A stretch of 64,000 bases of DNA from Fragum whitleyi (GCA_948146395.1 OX411551.1:44488796-44552795), one strand, 5' to 3'. Shown: positions 52,055-59,580, numbered from the stretch's first letter. Numbers and translations are program-made. Notes: a model not told the origin generated them from the sequence alone.

Positions 52055-52505
52055 AACAGACAGACAGAGAGGAAGTGGAGAGAGAATGTAATTGGTGGAA
52101 AATGGACAGAGGGTTCAGAATCCTGGAACGGCACCTAGTAATAAAAAATCCGCCAGAGCACTCTAACTTTAAATCCCTAAAAAAATTAAACTCAGCGGAA
52201 TTTACTTTTCTATTTTGACCGTGAATACGTTGATAAAGAGCCATTTCGTGGACTTTTTAAAGTTGTGAGCTTGCTTATACATAATTTACAAGACGTTTGA
52301 GAAAACCCCCATAACATTGAAAAATCAAAACATACCTATCTATCAGCAATTTGGCAAGATCCCTGTCGCTTACGGCTGACAAGGTGCCTTTTAATGTCCT
52401 CCATCTATCTGTCTGGTCGCCTATGTTCACCAGTCTCGACCTGTGGCGTTTGTTTTTTGCTGCAAGGGTCCTTTTCTTAGCACTATCCGTTTTCTTCGGA
52501 GGCAT
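29892..52505 (-). CDS. 14-exon gene for a 726-residue transposase-like protein
   Basis: Exons, 5' to 3' on the minus strand: 52505-52336, 50530-50381, 49255-49184, 48002-47922, 46117-46010, 43590-43305, 41146-40867, 40427-40191, 39553-39477, 36635-36528, 34549-34353, 32994-32926, 31964-31890, 30162-29892 (stop TGA). They total 2181 nt and all 13 introns are GT...AG with matching phase. Seen: a basic N-terminus, an acidic low-complexity middle (about residues 160-245), a zinc-knuckle pattern C267-x2-C270...C292-x2-H295, then GDGRMDSPGH (383-392), TDAHPQI (451-457), HSYDMWH (470-476), NHVTNRH (531-537), ECDHGP (543-548), SELESFNNH (592-600), CQLAAIDY and a lysine-rich tail. From memory this motif order matches an uncharacterised protein family of fish and invertebrates thought to derive from a DNA transposase. 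D384, D452 and E595 (or E593) would be the candidate RNase H-like triad (inference). The intact, intron-rich frame argues for a host gene rather than a mobile copy. The superfamily is not settled; Kolobok-like is one possibility. Confidence 0.85.
30600..31495 (+). mobile_element. Family A-type monomer array without ends (intron 13)
   Basis: Monomers such as TTTCAAGACATTTGG and TTTGACCCCACTTGACC recur about every 140-150 bases. Neither head nor tail is recognised. It lies in the intron between exons 13 and 14. Confidence 0.6.
31610..31840 (+). mobile_element. Diverged tRNA-derived SINE
   Basis: A box-like TAATGCAGTTGGTTGACATT and B box-like GTTAGAATCC are about 40 bases apart, followed by a body with GGTGAGAGAAACACCAGAAT that matches other SINEs here. 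Confidence 0.6.
31890..31964 (-). CDS. Exon 13 (residues 612-636)
   Basis: Acceptor AAATGCAG and donor GTGAAT, phase 2. Encodes RCQLAAIDYSKHLHRE and MMTKDGKP. The LAAIDY block followed by H and a TKDGKP-like turn is typical of the remembered family. Confidence 0.85.
32489..32785 (+). mobile_element. Family C element in intron 12
   Basis: Head AACAAGAGCTGTCACTGTAA, then ATGCCCCCGA, a short body, (GACG)n at 32702-32744, and the tail CCCTATCGGGGGCATAAAAA. It is nearly the same as 41153-41449 (three or four differences seen), so both are young. Confidence 0.8.
32926..32994 (-). CDS. Exon 12 (residues 589-611), SELESFNNH
   Basis: Acceptor TTTCCACAG and donor GTAAGG, phase 2 on both sides. Encodes TTSELESFNNHLLMYAPKRN. 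E595 is the best candidate for the third acidic residue of a DDE-like site; E593 is the alternative. Confidence 0.85.
33376..34276 (+). mobile_element. Family B-type element with a family A-like tail (intron 11)
   Basis: Head AAAGAGGGCAAGAATAGCCC, degenerate B monomers, a (CA)n run at 33718-33750 and the tail GAGCATGTTATGCTCATGTGAGTTAA. A piece of SINE tail (34157-34190) is inserted near the end. Confidence 0.65.
34353..34549 (-). CDS. Exon 11 (residues 524-588), NHVTNRH and ECDHGP
   Basis: Acceptor TTTTTTTCAG and donor GTAAGT, phase 0 in and 2 out. Contains KWASILNHVTNRHSLALGEC and DHGP, then KPWLKPAS and LDKRLLRTFPYYTTC. The cysteine/histidine cluster could bind metal (inference). Confidence 0.85.
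34746..36074 (+). mobile_element. Full-length family A element (intron 10)
   Basis: Head AAGAGGAACATAGGGGCCC followed by GCTCGCCTAAG. About eight monomers follow with GTTTTTGACCC and TGACCAATTTTCAA. The tail TGCACTTTGTGCTCAGCTGAGCTAA ends at 36074. Confidence 0.7.
36075..37337. other. Intron sequence around exon 10 without further features
   Basis: Apart from exon 10 (36528-36635) this is AT-rich intron DNA with no recognised element. The open frame at 36506-36745 overlaps the exon on the opposite strand and is a shadow. Confidence 0.5.
36528..36635 (-). CDS. Exon 10 (residues 488-523)
   Basis: Acceptor TTTACAG and donor GTACGT, phase 0 on both sides. Encodes LTPWLKDITNHFFHSAEFC then NGDVLQMK, matching the W-x(3)-I-x-NH block of the remembered family. 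Confidence 0.85.
37338..38091 (+). mobile_element. Family D element (intron 9)
   Basis: Head AACAAGAGATGTTTGTAAAA with hairpin ATGTTTGTAAAACAT and the motif TTATGCCCCCC. About five monomers of 130-140 bases follow (AGAGTTACGGTTCTTATG, AAGTTTCATGACCATAGC). Then come GACAGACAGACCAACCGACC and the tail CAGGGGTGCATAA. Confidence 0.75.
38205..38372 (+). mobile_element. Fragment of a family D-like tail
   Basis: One monomer with AAAGTTTCAATGTAATCCGTCC, a (GACN)n-like stretch and GGGGGGTATAACAT as tail. No head. Confidence 0.5.
38412..39297 (+). mobile_element. Complete family A element (intron 9)
   Basis: Head AACAAGAGGACCATGATGGT then CTCTCACCTGGG. Monomers contain CAAATATGACCCCAGGGTCT. The tail GAGCACTTTGTGCTCAGGTGAGCTAA ends at 39297, preceded by GACGACGCACGACGGAC. 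Confidence 0.8.
39477..39553 (-). CDS. Exon 9 (residues 462-487), HSYDMWH motif
   Basis: Acceptor CATTGCAG, phase 1 in; donor GTAAAG, phase 0 out. Contains VRHSYDMWHGAKNLGKK, which recalls the conserved D-x-W-H block following the second aspartate in the remembered family. Confidence 0.85.
39554..40190. other. Intron 8, no recognised element
   Basis: AT-rich. Nothing supportable beyond the flanking splice sites. Confidence 0.5.
40191..40427 (-). CDS. Exon 8 (residues 383-461), core with GDGRMDSPGH and TDAHPQI
   Basis: Acceptor TTCTTCTATAG, phase 1 in; donor GTATGT, phase 1 out. Encodes the most diagnostic part: GDGRMDSPGHTAKYCTYTV, then EVVDKRET, and EVVTDAHPQISKIM. The two aspartates D384 and D452 sit in strand-like contexts as expected of an RNase H fold (inference). 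Confidence 0.9.
40557..40752 (+). mobile_element. Short, decayed family A element (intron 7)
   Basis: Head AAGAGGACCTTGAGGGCCCT and GCTCACCTGA, one monomer (TTTCATGATGATTGGACC), and a damaged tail CAGCTCAGGTAGAGCCAAA. Confidence 0.6.
40867..41146 (-). CDS. Exon 7 (residues 290-382), second zinc-ligand pair
   Basis: Begins RCCNGHVFRW, so C292-x2-H295 can complete a zinc knuckle with C267/C270 (inference), followed by a helical segment up to the catalytic-like core. Acceptor TTGTATTTCAG, phase 0 in; donor GTAAGT, phase 1 out. A family C mobile element starts at 41153, only 6 bases into the intron, so this acceptor's pyrimidine tract is element-derived. Confidence 0.85.
41153..41449 (+). mobile_element. 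Family C element abutting the exon 7 acceptor
   Basis: ACAAGAGCTGTCACTGTAAG, ATGCCCCCGA, (GACG)n at 41370-41411 and the tail CCCTATCGGGGGCATAAAAA. Its head lies 7 bases from the last base of exon 7 (41146), so on the minus strand the intron ends CTCTTGTATTTCAG. Confidence 0.85.
42305..43280 (-). mobile_element. Family A element, reverse orientation, split by a SINE (intron 6)
   Basis: Reverse-strand tail GAGCACATTGTGCTCAGGTGACTCAA lies at the left end. The reverse-strand head AGGGCTGTTGGCCGTGGGTTGCTCACC lies at the right end (43238-43277; its parts are shown elsewhere in pieces). A SINE occupies 42962-43217. Confidence 0.65.
42962..43217 (-). mobile_element. tRNA-derived SINE with 11-base target duplication
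   Basis: The target duplication AGGACAGATCT is at 42951-42961 and 43218-43228. On the minus strand there is a B box GGTTCGATCC at 43175-43184 and a body with ACCGTTG-like and CAGGGATCCATTG blocks. The 3' end carries ATTCAATCAAT. The A box end is truncated. Confidence 0.85.
43305..43590 (-). CDS. Exon 6 (residues 194-289), first zinc-ligand pair
   Basis: Acceptor ATATAACAG, phase 2 in; donor GTATGT, phase 0 out. After an acidic segment it encodes KRRCGICQVDM, giving C267-x2-C270, and then GCVAECVW. An alternative donor 6 nt upstream (GTATGG) would also keep frame and drop two residues (VW). Confidence 0.8.
44126..44406 (+). mobile_element. Family D element, short (intron 5)
   Basis: Head AACAAGACATGTTTGTAAAA with hairpin ATGTTTGTAAAACAT, then GAAGCCCCCAC. 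One to two monomers follow, then GACAGACCAACAGACAAG and the tail AAAGGGGGCATAAAA. Confidence 0.75.
44720..45742 (-). mobile_element. Family B element, reverse orientation, with 155-base array (intron 5)
   Basis: The left end is the reversed tail TTAGCTCCACTGGCTGAAAG. Beside it is (GTCC)n at 44775-44800. Four monomers follow, each with GGTCATTTCTCTATATGTTA and TGGATATCAACCAAATTTCA. The right end is the reversed head with GTGGAGCGACTCAAGCCATT. Confidence 0.75.
46010..46117 (-). CDS. Exon 5 (residues 158-193), acidic linker
   Basis: Acceptor TGTACAG and donor GTAAGT, phase 2. Rich in aspartate (DPDFDPDDP) and probably disordered. It separates the basic N-terminus from the zinc-binding part. Confidence 0.8.
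46553..46828 (-). mobile_element. Complete tRNA-derived SINE (intron 4)
   Basis: Minus-strand A box region TAGTGCAGTTGGTAGCGC and B box GGTTCAATCC (46761-46770), a body, and an ATTCAATCAA terminus. The flanking duplication is CATGACCTTGGA (46541-46552) and CATAACCTTGGA (46829-46840). Confidence 0.85.
47050..47808 (+). mobile_element. Family A element (intron 4)
   Basis: Head CCAAGAGGACCAAGATGGTC then GCTCACCTGTC. Monomers contain GTCATTAAGGCCCCTTTTCC and TTTCATGAAGATTGGGCC. The tail GAGCATGATGTGCTCAGATGAGCTAA is family A. Confidence 0.75.
47922..48002 (-). CDS. Exon 4 (residues 131-157)
   Basis: Acceptor TTTTCATAG and donor GTATTG, the weakest donor of the set. Phase 2 on both sides. Encodes a charged linker including DIEKTPTIHLVEKTGDD. 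Confidence 0.7.
48418..48682 (+). mobile_element. Truncated family D element (intron 3)
   Basis: Monomer GGTTCTTGTGCAATGCACTT, GTCTACGGACGGACC and the tail CGAAGGGGGGCATAATT. The head motif is lost. Confidence 0.65.
48852..49085 (-). mobile_element. Old SINE copy (intron 3)
   Basis: Body blocks GTTATATCGCAGCAGC, AATCCTGGTATATCTCTTAC and AACCTATTGGTGGGAGGCAA match the younger SINEs. The boxes are decayed. Confidence 0.7.
49184..49255 (-). CDS. Exon 3 (residues 107-130)
   Basis: Acceptor TTTTTACAG and donor GTAAGT, both phase 2. A basic stretch containing QQKRRVDV and IKRIRK could act as a nuclear localisation signal (inference). Confidence 0.8.
49256..50034. other. Intron 2, 3' half, no recognised element
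   Basis: AT-rich with no coding evidence. The open frame at 49311-49517 has no acceptor or conserved feature. Confidence 0.5.
50035..50345 (+). mobile_element. Diverged tRNA-derived SINE (intron 2)
   Basis: tRNA-like head CATAGCTAAGCCGCTATGCA and GGTCATAAGTTTTGGTCCCG, a body with CAATCATGG and GAAGAAACGACAGGAAATAA blocks, and the tail GTCAAAGTGGAGTCAAACCC. It lies on the strand opposite to the gene. Confidence 0.65.
50381..50530 (-). CDS. Exon 2 (residues 57-106)
   Basis: Acceptor CATATTTAG and donor GTAAGG; enters and leaves in phase 2. Encodes a polar helix-prone segment beginning SYLEQQTSSVF. No motif recognised. Confidence 0.8.
50531..51639. other. Intron 1, 3' part, no recognised element
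   Basis: AT-rich. The short frame at 51205-51393 is not supported. Confidence 0.45.
51640..51870 (-). mobile_element. Two decayed tRNA-like heads (intron 1)
   Basis: The minus strand reads GGTAGCTCAGTTGATAGAGC at about 51673-51692, a good A box and D arm. A weaker relative GCTCACTTGGTAAAGTGCC is near 51837-51855. B boxes are decayed, so these are SINE or pseudo-tRNA remnants. Confidence 0.6.
51945..52060. repeat. (GA)n and (GT)n microsatellite
   Basis: Alternating GAGAGA and GTGTGT runs with a pure (GA) block at about 52008-52053. Arg-Glu and Ser-Leu frames here are artefacts of the repeat. Confidence 0.95.
52336..52505 (-). CDS. Exon 1 of the 726-residue gene (residues 1-56)
   Basis: Starts at an ATG with A at -3 (GAAAGATGCC). 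An in-frame upstream ATG at 52574 exists, but it lies inside the CpG-rich promoter segment and adds sequence with no family-like features. The encoded end is very basic (many K/R), consistent with nuclear targeting or DNA binding. The donor is AG|GTATGT, phase 2. Confidence 0.8.
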
Positions 52506-52620
52506 CTTTCGAACATGGCGGTTTTCGTCATTGCGCACGCGCAGCACTTTTTTTGTGGGGTCGCAAAAGGTCACGAGCTATTTTTAATTTACTATACAGT
52601 ATCGATACCGTATAAAATTT
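52506..52620 (-). promoter_or_regulatory. CpG-rich promoter of the 726-residue gene
   Basis: The only clearly CpG-rich stretch near this gene lies directly 5' of its start codon. It contains TGCGCACGCGCA (52532-52543), a perfect match to the palindromic NRF1 consensus, and on the minus strand CCGCCATGTT (52513-52522), a YY1-like site. No TATA box is visible. This suggests a broadly expressed host-type promoter. Confidence 0.55.
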
Positions 52621-52804
52621 GCGAAATGAAAAAACTAATAAAAATTCACAAATACCGTATGTGTGTGATTTTTTTGGTTCAAGTGGTTTGTATTGGTGCT
52701 ATTTTTCAAATGGAATAGGTAGATGTCATTTTCGGAGAAATTTTCTAGAAAATGTTCAATTTCAAATCTGGAGTAAGCAATCTTTAAGGTGATTTGAGAA
52801 TTTC

Positions 52805-53500
52805 AACAAATTGTTTTAAAAGTCCTTATCTTTATCAAATGTTAAGGGGGGAATTTTGGGTACTAAATTCAAATTGTTTGTTACAGTTCTTGTAAATATT
52901 AGTACATGATAATGATAATCTAAAAAAAACACAGATTTCTGAACTGTTGTAATGAACAGAGGTTGCATTCCCATCTTTTGCACAACTGTCACTGGTGGAT
53001 ATGTGACCCCTGATGTTCACAAAACCCAAATTGCAGAATGGAGGGTTGTCACTACAGCTTTACTAGAACCACGCCACGACTTTCTGATCATCCACCAACT
53101 ATGTGTTATCTTAATACACAGACATAACCTATGGAGATTTTTCTGAACTAAATACAGATTTAGATCAATATAAATATCAATATTAGGAAACCCTGGTTAC
53201 CACTATTAAAGTTCATTACTTTGGAAAGGTTGTGTAACTATTGCAAGTCCACTATCCTAAATGGAGGCCCTGTGTGTCATTGCTACAAACCAATCATGTG
53301 GATCTCAACAGTAATTTTATTCTACATCTTTGCACTATCCCCCACAACAACTAACCTAGTTTCTGGGTTGTTGTTCTTATAGGCATATTGATGGCTCTTG
53401 TGAAAAAACTTGTAACTGCCTATAAGCATAAAGGCAGTTCAAACTGTTTTGATCTGAACCATCCATATGCTACTGAAATACACACTCATATCATAAAATC
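52805..53500. repeat. 0.7-kb dispersed repeat, copy 2
   Basis: Same order of blocks as 9746-10500, same orientation, with about one difference per 8-10 bases by eye. It ends with a decayed form of the AGGCAGTT hairpin. Confidence 0.75.
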
Positions 53501-53539
53501 ATATTCTATCATATGTCTCACCAAAAGTCAATTTTAGGG

Positions 53540-53735
53540 ACTTTTTTACGACTTCTTTTCTAATTTGAGATATATTATTCATTTTAATGTGAATGTTCCG
53601 AAGAAATTCATCTCAATTTAAAGGGAAAAGGGCCTAAAAGCCTTCAATTTTAATGATTTTTTTTTAAATCAGAAAATGCATACTTAATAAAAGCTCCCTG
53701 ACCATGTTATGTATATTTCCCGGGAGCGTCCCTAG
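53540..53735. repeat. Remnant related to 900-1040 and 5100-5280
   Basis: Shares GGGACTTTTT, TTCTAATTTGAGAT, AAATCAGAAAATGCATAC and GACCATGTTATGTAT with both. Confidence 0.65.
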
Positions 53736-53800
53736 ACAAGTCATAGATGATTTTCTCCTAGTCCTGGATCAAAAATAAAATGTGAACAAAAAAGAAAATG

Positions 53801-53993
53801 ATAAGGGCTATTTATTCAAAATAGGCCGATTTATTACTGCCTAAAATTGAAGGGGATTTGTTTATCTTGTCACCGACCGGTGCACCGGTTACACATGAGA
53901 AATTAATCAGCATGAAACTTACTAGTCATCAGATGGCGCTTTTATCAGAACAATCATCAAAAATATTTTGATAACTGCAATTAATTCAATTTT
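53801..53993. repeat. 193-base repeat, first copy
   Basis: Almost the same as 61632-61823. Contains the palindrome ACCGGTGCACCGGT. The left boundary is ATAAGGGCTATTTATTC and the right boundary is TTAATTCAATTT. Confidence 0.9.
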
Positions 53994-54059
53994 AACGATC
54001 TATGAGTAGCAGTTGGGTTTTTTAGTGATGCTGAGATATAGAAAGAAGAATACTTAGAT

Positions 54060-54260
54060 GAAGAAATATTCATTTTGACCAGAGAAGAGGGAAATTCTCA
54101 CAGGATTGACTAAAGAATGATGGGGTTGCTTTTCTCGGACGAGAAAATGGCGGGACGACTGTTCGTTATCGCTAGTCTGAAGAGAGGCGGATATTATGAT
54201 GAATTGATTACTTATATTGAATCATTTATCTAGATTCTATTTGTTTTATTATTGCAGGAA
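54060..54260 (+). promoter_or_regulatory. Possible promoter or first-exon segment (plus strand)
   Basis: A short rise in CpG with AAAATGGCGGGACGAC, which joins a start-like context with an E2F-like TGGCGGGA. A frame of 38 codons from 54117 ends at a stop without an evident donor. Possible first exon of a plus-strand or non-coding gene; weak. Confidence 0.2.
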
Positions 54261-54333
54261 ATGCAAAGCAAAGGCTGATATGCGATTTCGATCGTAGTAC
54301 CGATTTCTGCCCTAATGCGATGCTATTTTTAGA

Positions 54334-56561
54334 GGGTGGCAGTCATTTCACTATTTAGACGTTTCACTATTGGACGTTTCCTACCAAGACGTTTCACTAC
54401 TATTTGGTAGTGAAACGTCCAAACAATGTTAAACTATATTTTGTTCATATATTACTATAAATTATCAGCCTTTGATAAATCTTATAGTTTTTAATGAAAT
54501 TAATTGAAAGTATCAAGGCCTAGCAATATTTTCACTCTTTATTACAATCGAAATTGTTACATGCAAGAAGTGCAGTTGAATAAGTTAAATTCCCTCTTTC
54601 TTAGTTGTCTATATAAAATCATCTAAATGATTATGATGTAAATGATTTGTTTCTTTTTCAATGGCAGATCAATATTGTGGGTTTATGAGAGGCATTGTGT
54701 ATGAAACCCCTTTGTAGCCTGATCTTTCCATTCATCACAGGAAGCAGTATCAAAGAACTTATAGGAAAAAAATAGATAATGTCTTTATTTAAAATTATAT
54801 ATAAACACCTTTTTTAATGTTTTGATACCGCCAGCTATGATTTTCATGGGAATAAAATAGTAATTCAGTAATAATTGTTTTCAGATTACTTTTGTGAAGT
54901 TGTATGATATCAAATAAAAGTTTTATCAGCAACATTCTTTTTATATGAATGTTATTTCTCATCCATCTTGTAATCTTTCATTTGTTGAAAAAAAAAGTTA
55001 AAAAATGAGGAATTCTTAAATTCGTAATTAATTCACTTACACATTAACACAAGATAAAAGAATTTCTTTCTTAAATTAATCTTTCCCACACTTATCTTAT
55101 AATAGATTTTTCACATGGAGATTTCAGAAATGATTCTGAAAATGCGAAAAAGACTTTTATAATCTGATGACTGAGAAAAAAATATAGATTTTTTTTAGCT
55201 TTTTAGTAATAAAAGATTACTTTATTGTTTATCTTTTTAATTACTGCATCTTTTAAAACTTATTTGGAGACATGCAAGTTAATTGGTTGATTTGTGGCCT
55301 GTTTAAGAGATAAGAAAATGTGTTATAATGGCTACTGGTAATGCTCTGATAAGTGTGGCACACATTAAAAAGGTGACATATATATTGGAATTTAAGAGCC
55401 AACTGAATATTACTTTCCTAGGTGTAACAATCATCTGCTACTTACAAGTATATCAATCTAACATAAAATCCTTTAATTGGCTTCATACAATGTAATGAAT
55501 CTGAAGCAAATGCTGTTTGGAGATGCTCTGAGTATGTCTTTGAATTAATAGGATGCATTAATGTAAAACTGTTTTCTCTTTTACATAGGATTTCATTTGT
55601 ATCAATCAATCTAATCTATATCAATTATATCTATATATTTTCTCAAACTGCTCATTGATAAAATCATAAGAATGAAAACAAATCAAAATGCCATGTTTCA
55701 TAGATATATTCTATTTTCTCATTGTGGATGATTTCCTTTCCACAAAAAAAAAAGATTTTTAATAACAATAAAATATCTTATAATTCAAGAAAACCTTGTG
55801 GAAAATAATAAAAAATACTCTCAAGTTAGTTTCAGTTTATCTTTTTCATCACATTCTCAGCTATTATCATACTTTTTTCAATTGTTAAGTATGTGTGATA
55901 GTAGGTTTTAGATCCCTCCGTGCTCTAGGCAAATATGGTGTGGACCATGAAAGAGAATAAATACTGTTGAAAAATATGATTGTGGCTTGAAATACTGGTA
56001 AATTCGTGAGAAATTCTGCTTTTTACTCACATATATGTCTATTCACATTTTCCTTATTTTCAATCTCATTTCTTTTAATTTGAAACAAAATTATGAATTA
56101 TCTTTTTTTTCATTTGGTAACTCCCCTTCATTGCCCATATTTAATCTGTATATTGCATACATATAATGTTTATTTCAATTTTATATTTATTTTTTAAAAA
56201 AAAAAACTCAATCAGATTAAATAATCCAGACAACATATTATTCCAATTGATGGGAGGATTTTAAAGTGAACATTATAAGCTTAAATCATTTTCATTGGAA
56301 TTGGTGATGGGAAATATACCCTAAAGCTACATAATTGAAATAAGGATTCATCAACTAAATAATTAATAGCATAAATAACTTGTTTTGAAATATGAAGTTA
56401 GATAAATAAACAAAATAATGGCATAAAATACCCCTATATAAAAATGGGTAGTGAAACGTCTAAACAATTTCAAAACAGTAGTGAAATGTCCAAAAGTGAA
56501 ATGTCCTAATAGTGAAACGTCCCTAGTAGGAAACGTCTCAATAGTGAAATGACTGACATTC
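54334..56561. mobile_element. 2.2-kb non-autonomous inverted-repeat transposon (MULE-like)
   Basis: The 9-base target duplication ATTTTTAGA lies at 54325-54333 and 56562-56570. The ends share CAGTCATTTCACTATT in inverted orientation. Both ends are built of repeated GACGTTTCACTAT-type iterons; the left end also has a perfect hairpin GACGTTTCACTAC...GTAGTGAAACGTC (54388-54419). The interior is AT-rich and non-coding. A 9-base duplication and long iteron-bearing ends suggest a Mutator-like element (inference). Confidence 0.75.
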
Positions 56562-56998
56562 ATTTTTAGAATCGTAGAGTTATGAAAAATATGAGATTTG
56601 TCCAAAATCGAGACTAATTTGAACCCAACCTTGAATAAGTACTTTCGAAGGCCAGGGAGTTGTTTAATGTTGGCATTTTCATAATGATTGGTTGAAGAAA
56701 CACCCATTGCCAGAAGACATTTTTGAGAGTGTTGAAATTAAACCTATTTTTCAGGGTATATCAGATGCTGCTTACAGAGCAGGAACATCCTTTAGGAAGA
56801 TGGTGGAGCCTTGATCATATGGCCCTGGTTTATGACCTTCAGCTTTTACACAGTCTTTAATTAATTGTATGAACATTCCTATCAAAAAAAAAAAAAAAAA
56901 AAATCCATGATCTAATTTGCTAACCACCAAGTCTGTTCTGTATGCCTTGCAGGTATGAACACATGAGTTCAATATTTAGAGTACCTTTTATAGATCTG

Positions 56999-57220
56999 CA
57001 GACTTCATGAGGTGCCGTCGGTCCCACCGACGTGTCTGCGAAAAAATCATGCCGTTCACGTAAGTTGCGCATGAATACTGGACCAACTGACCCATAGATT
57101 CTAGCCTAATACAAAATGCGTACTATTGTTCTGTCTGGTGTAGTTTTGTTTGGTCTAGTAAAAATAATAAGTTTACTAGACCCCCTGACCGGTAAACAAT
57201 AAGGCTATTCATGAAGTCTG
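56999..57220. mobile_element. 222-bp inverted-repeat element with a terminal hairpin
   Basis: Perfect 12-base ends CAGACTTCATGA and TCATGAAGTCTG. Just inside the left end is a strong hairpin, CGTCGGT-CCC-ACCGACG, enclosed by GCAGAC/GTCTGC. Confidence 0.7.
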
Positions 57221-59580
57221 AGCTGGCAAAGTGTCTCGTTTCTTTAATATTATCTTGGAGCTAAACGGCACCTATGCGGACAGAAATAGCAGCAAAACAA
57301 GACTGCTTAGTATGAATTGGTTGAAAAAGTACATCTGATATCTAAATCAGTCATATTTTTGGACTACATATGGTGTAAACAAATAGGGACCTGTATTTTC
57401 TCTACACTCTGAGCGTTCTTTGTGAGATCAGGTAGAATTTTGGCATTTTCAAAAAAAAAAAAAAAAAAAAAAAAAAGAAATAAAAATACTAATTTAAAAA
57501 AAATAAATAAATAAATAGATAAATCTTTTAACCTTGAGCAATACATGCAGCGATTCTGAAGTGAAATGGTACACTTAGTACAAAGCCTTGATGGCTGAAA
57601 CTGATTAGTCTGTCTTGAACATTGTGTTTACTTCAATAGATTAAAGGAAAAACAAAGAGAATGCACTTCCTGTGTAATTGATTTCTCATTCTTTATAACC
57701 AATTTGAAAAAAAAAAAAGATCTATAATTTCAACAGCTTTTGTGAAAAGCATCAGTATTGGGGTCTCACTTGAAAGTCTGATTAAATCGGGAATAGGGTG
57801 ATGATCGTACTTGAACAACAAAGACAGTTATTTAAAATGGCGTAGTTTCATAATTAAAAATCATAGAAGGGTATTCTTTCAGCTTCCATAGATGAGGTTC
57901 TTTGTGATATAATGAATGCCTTCACACTAGGTAAAGAGGGGTTTCATTTATAATTGTGGCAGTTCATATTCAAAGAAACATGAGTCATGGAAAACTGTAT
58001 AATTAATAGTCCAACAAAATGTTATTGTTTATTATACTTGGATTACCCATTTTCATGCAATAGATCTATTTTACTTTATGCATGTAGCATTTACTGCAAA
58101 GTTTTCAATTTCCTGTTAATTATTCATTTTATTATTCAACAATAAAGACTGGTGCAATATATGAGATGTATATACCAACATCAACCTGAATTCACTCGAG
58201 TCTCCTTGAAAATAGTTTAAACTTTACTTAATTCAGGTACCGTTCCCCAAGCTCTCAAATGTTGTTGTGCACCCCCCCCTTCCCCCCAAAATTATAGCTT
58301 TAATAATTTTCAGGTGCATTCCTTGGTCCCTCTTACAGAGATAGTTCAAGCATGCTTTAAAATTAGATTTAACCCTTCAGTGGGAGCACTTGTGTATCTA
58401 CCTGCTTGGGAAGAAGTGGCTTAGTTGTACTCTTTGTGTTATTGATGATGTAGGTTCTTGTTGTAGCATAATTTCCCTACAGCCTGACCTTGTCTAAAGA
58501 CAGGGTGTATTTGAGGAACTTATTCCATATAAGCAGTCACTCTTATAAAATACATGTGTCTTGTTTCAACAGACTGGCCTCAATACAACATATCCACTAA
58601 ACTCAATATTCATTCATCATCCAATACTTGAATTGAAACCATACAGCTTCCGTTGATTGGCTTGTTCTCACAGTAGAGTTTTCTATATAAAGCCAGATTG
58701 CTTTAACTTTAAAAAAAAAAAAATATATATCTCAGCTTGTTTTAGACTGGATGTGTACATGGAACTGCTTCTTATAATTAAAATATTCTTTGAGTAGATT
58801 CAACACTATTTCATTCACTTATGTATTTATTTTGCTACGTTACTTGATGAAAAACGTGAAAGCAAGATTATTGGTTTACAAATATATATTAATTTCGGCT
58901 TTGCTGAGTGATCTACTGATGTATCATATTTTTTACTTAATATAGGTGGCTGGTACACTTAAAATATTGGATTGTATCAGGAGAACTATGGATTCTTCTA
59001 ATGGATTCATTTACCAAAGGATGACCGTTGTGGTTTATCTACGATGTTAAAAAAAAAAAAAAAAAAAAAAAAGTAATAATACATATATAACTTGACTCTG
59101 TTAAAATGTTTTTAACTTTGTTGCGTGTTTAATAAGCTCTTTTCTAATAGTGGACCTGTAAAGAATAGCTTTCTTCAAATCTCCCCATCGGAATCATGCA
59201 GTAAAGTTGCTTACACACTTTTAGTCATTTCAGGTGGGCTTTTCATGTGATTTACGGGATGCTCAACAGAGATTTCAATTAGGAAATATATCCAATCAAA
59301 TTGTTTTTGTTGCATACTCTTTTTGACTTGATATTTTGAAATTAATCATTGTAAATCATTTATATTGCAGGAACTCCTTACAGCTTTAAAGCAGGCATTT
59401 GCATGCCATATTGTTAAAACCATTTTTCTAAGTCTATTTCAGATTATAAATTGTCTGATGTTTATATCGATATCATTTCCTGGGCGCACTAGTGGGCTAT
59501 TTAATGTTTAAGATTTAAAGAGGTGACTTGTGATACGAAAACCCAAGATAATGAATTGGGATAGACTGATGCTATGAGTA
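57221..59580. other. AT-rich stretch with homopolymers, no proven gene
   Basis: Poly(A) runs at 57449-57475, 57707-57718, 58710-58723 and 59049-59073. Short open segments follow acceptor-like sites (57883-57930; 58946-59047), but they have no partner exons and no recognised similarity. Confidence 0.4.

Noticed and set aside
51922..52244. Open frames rich in Arg-Glu or Ser-Leu
   Set aside because: They are translations of the (GA)n/(GT)n microsatellite.
52503..52574. Upstream ATG at 52574 as the start of the 726-residue protein
   Set aside because: It lies beyond the NRF1-like site inside the likely promoter. The ATG at 52505 has better context. Not excluded without transcript data.
59049..59073. 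Processed pseudogene ending in poly(A)
   Set aside because: The open segment before it has an acceptor-like site but no recognisable parent gene and no flanking duplication was found.
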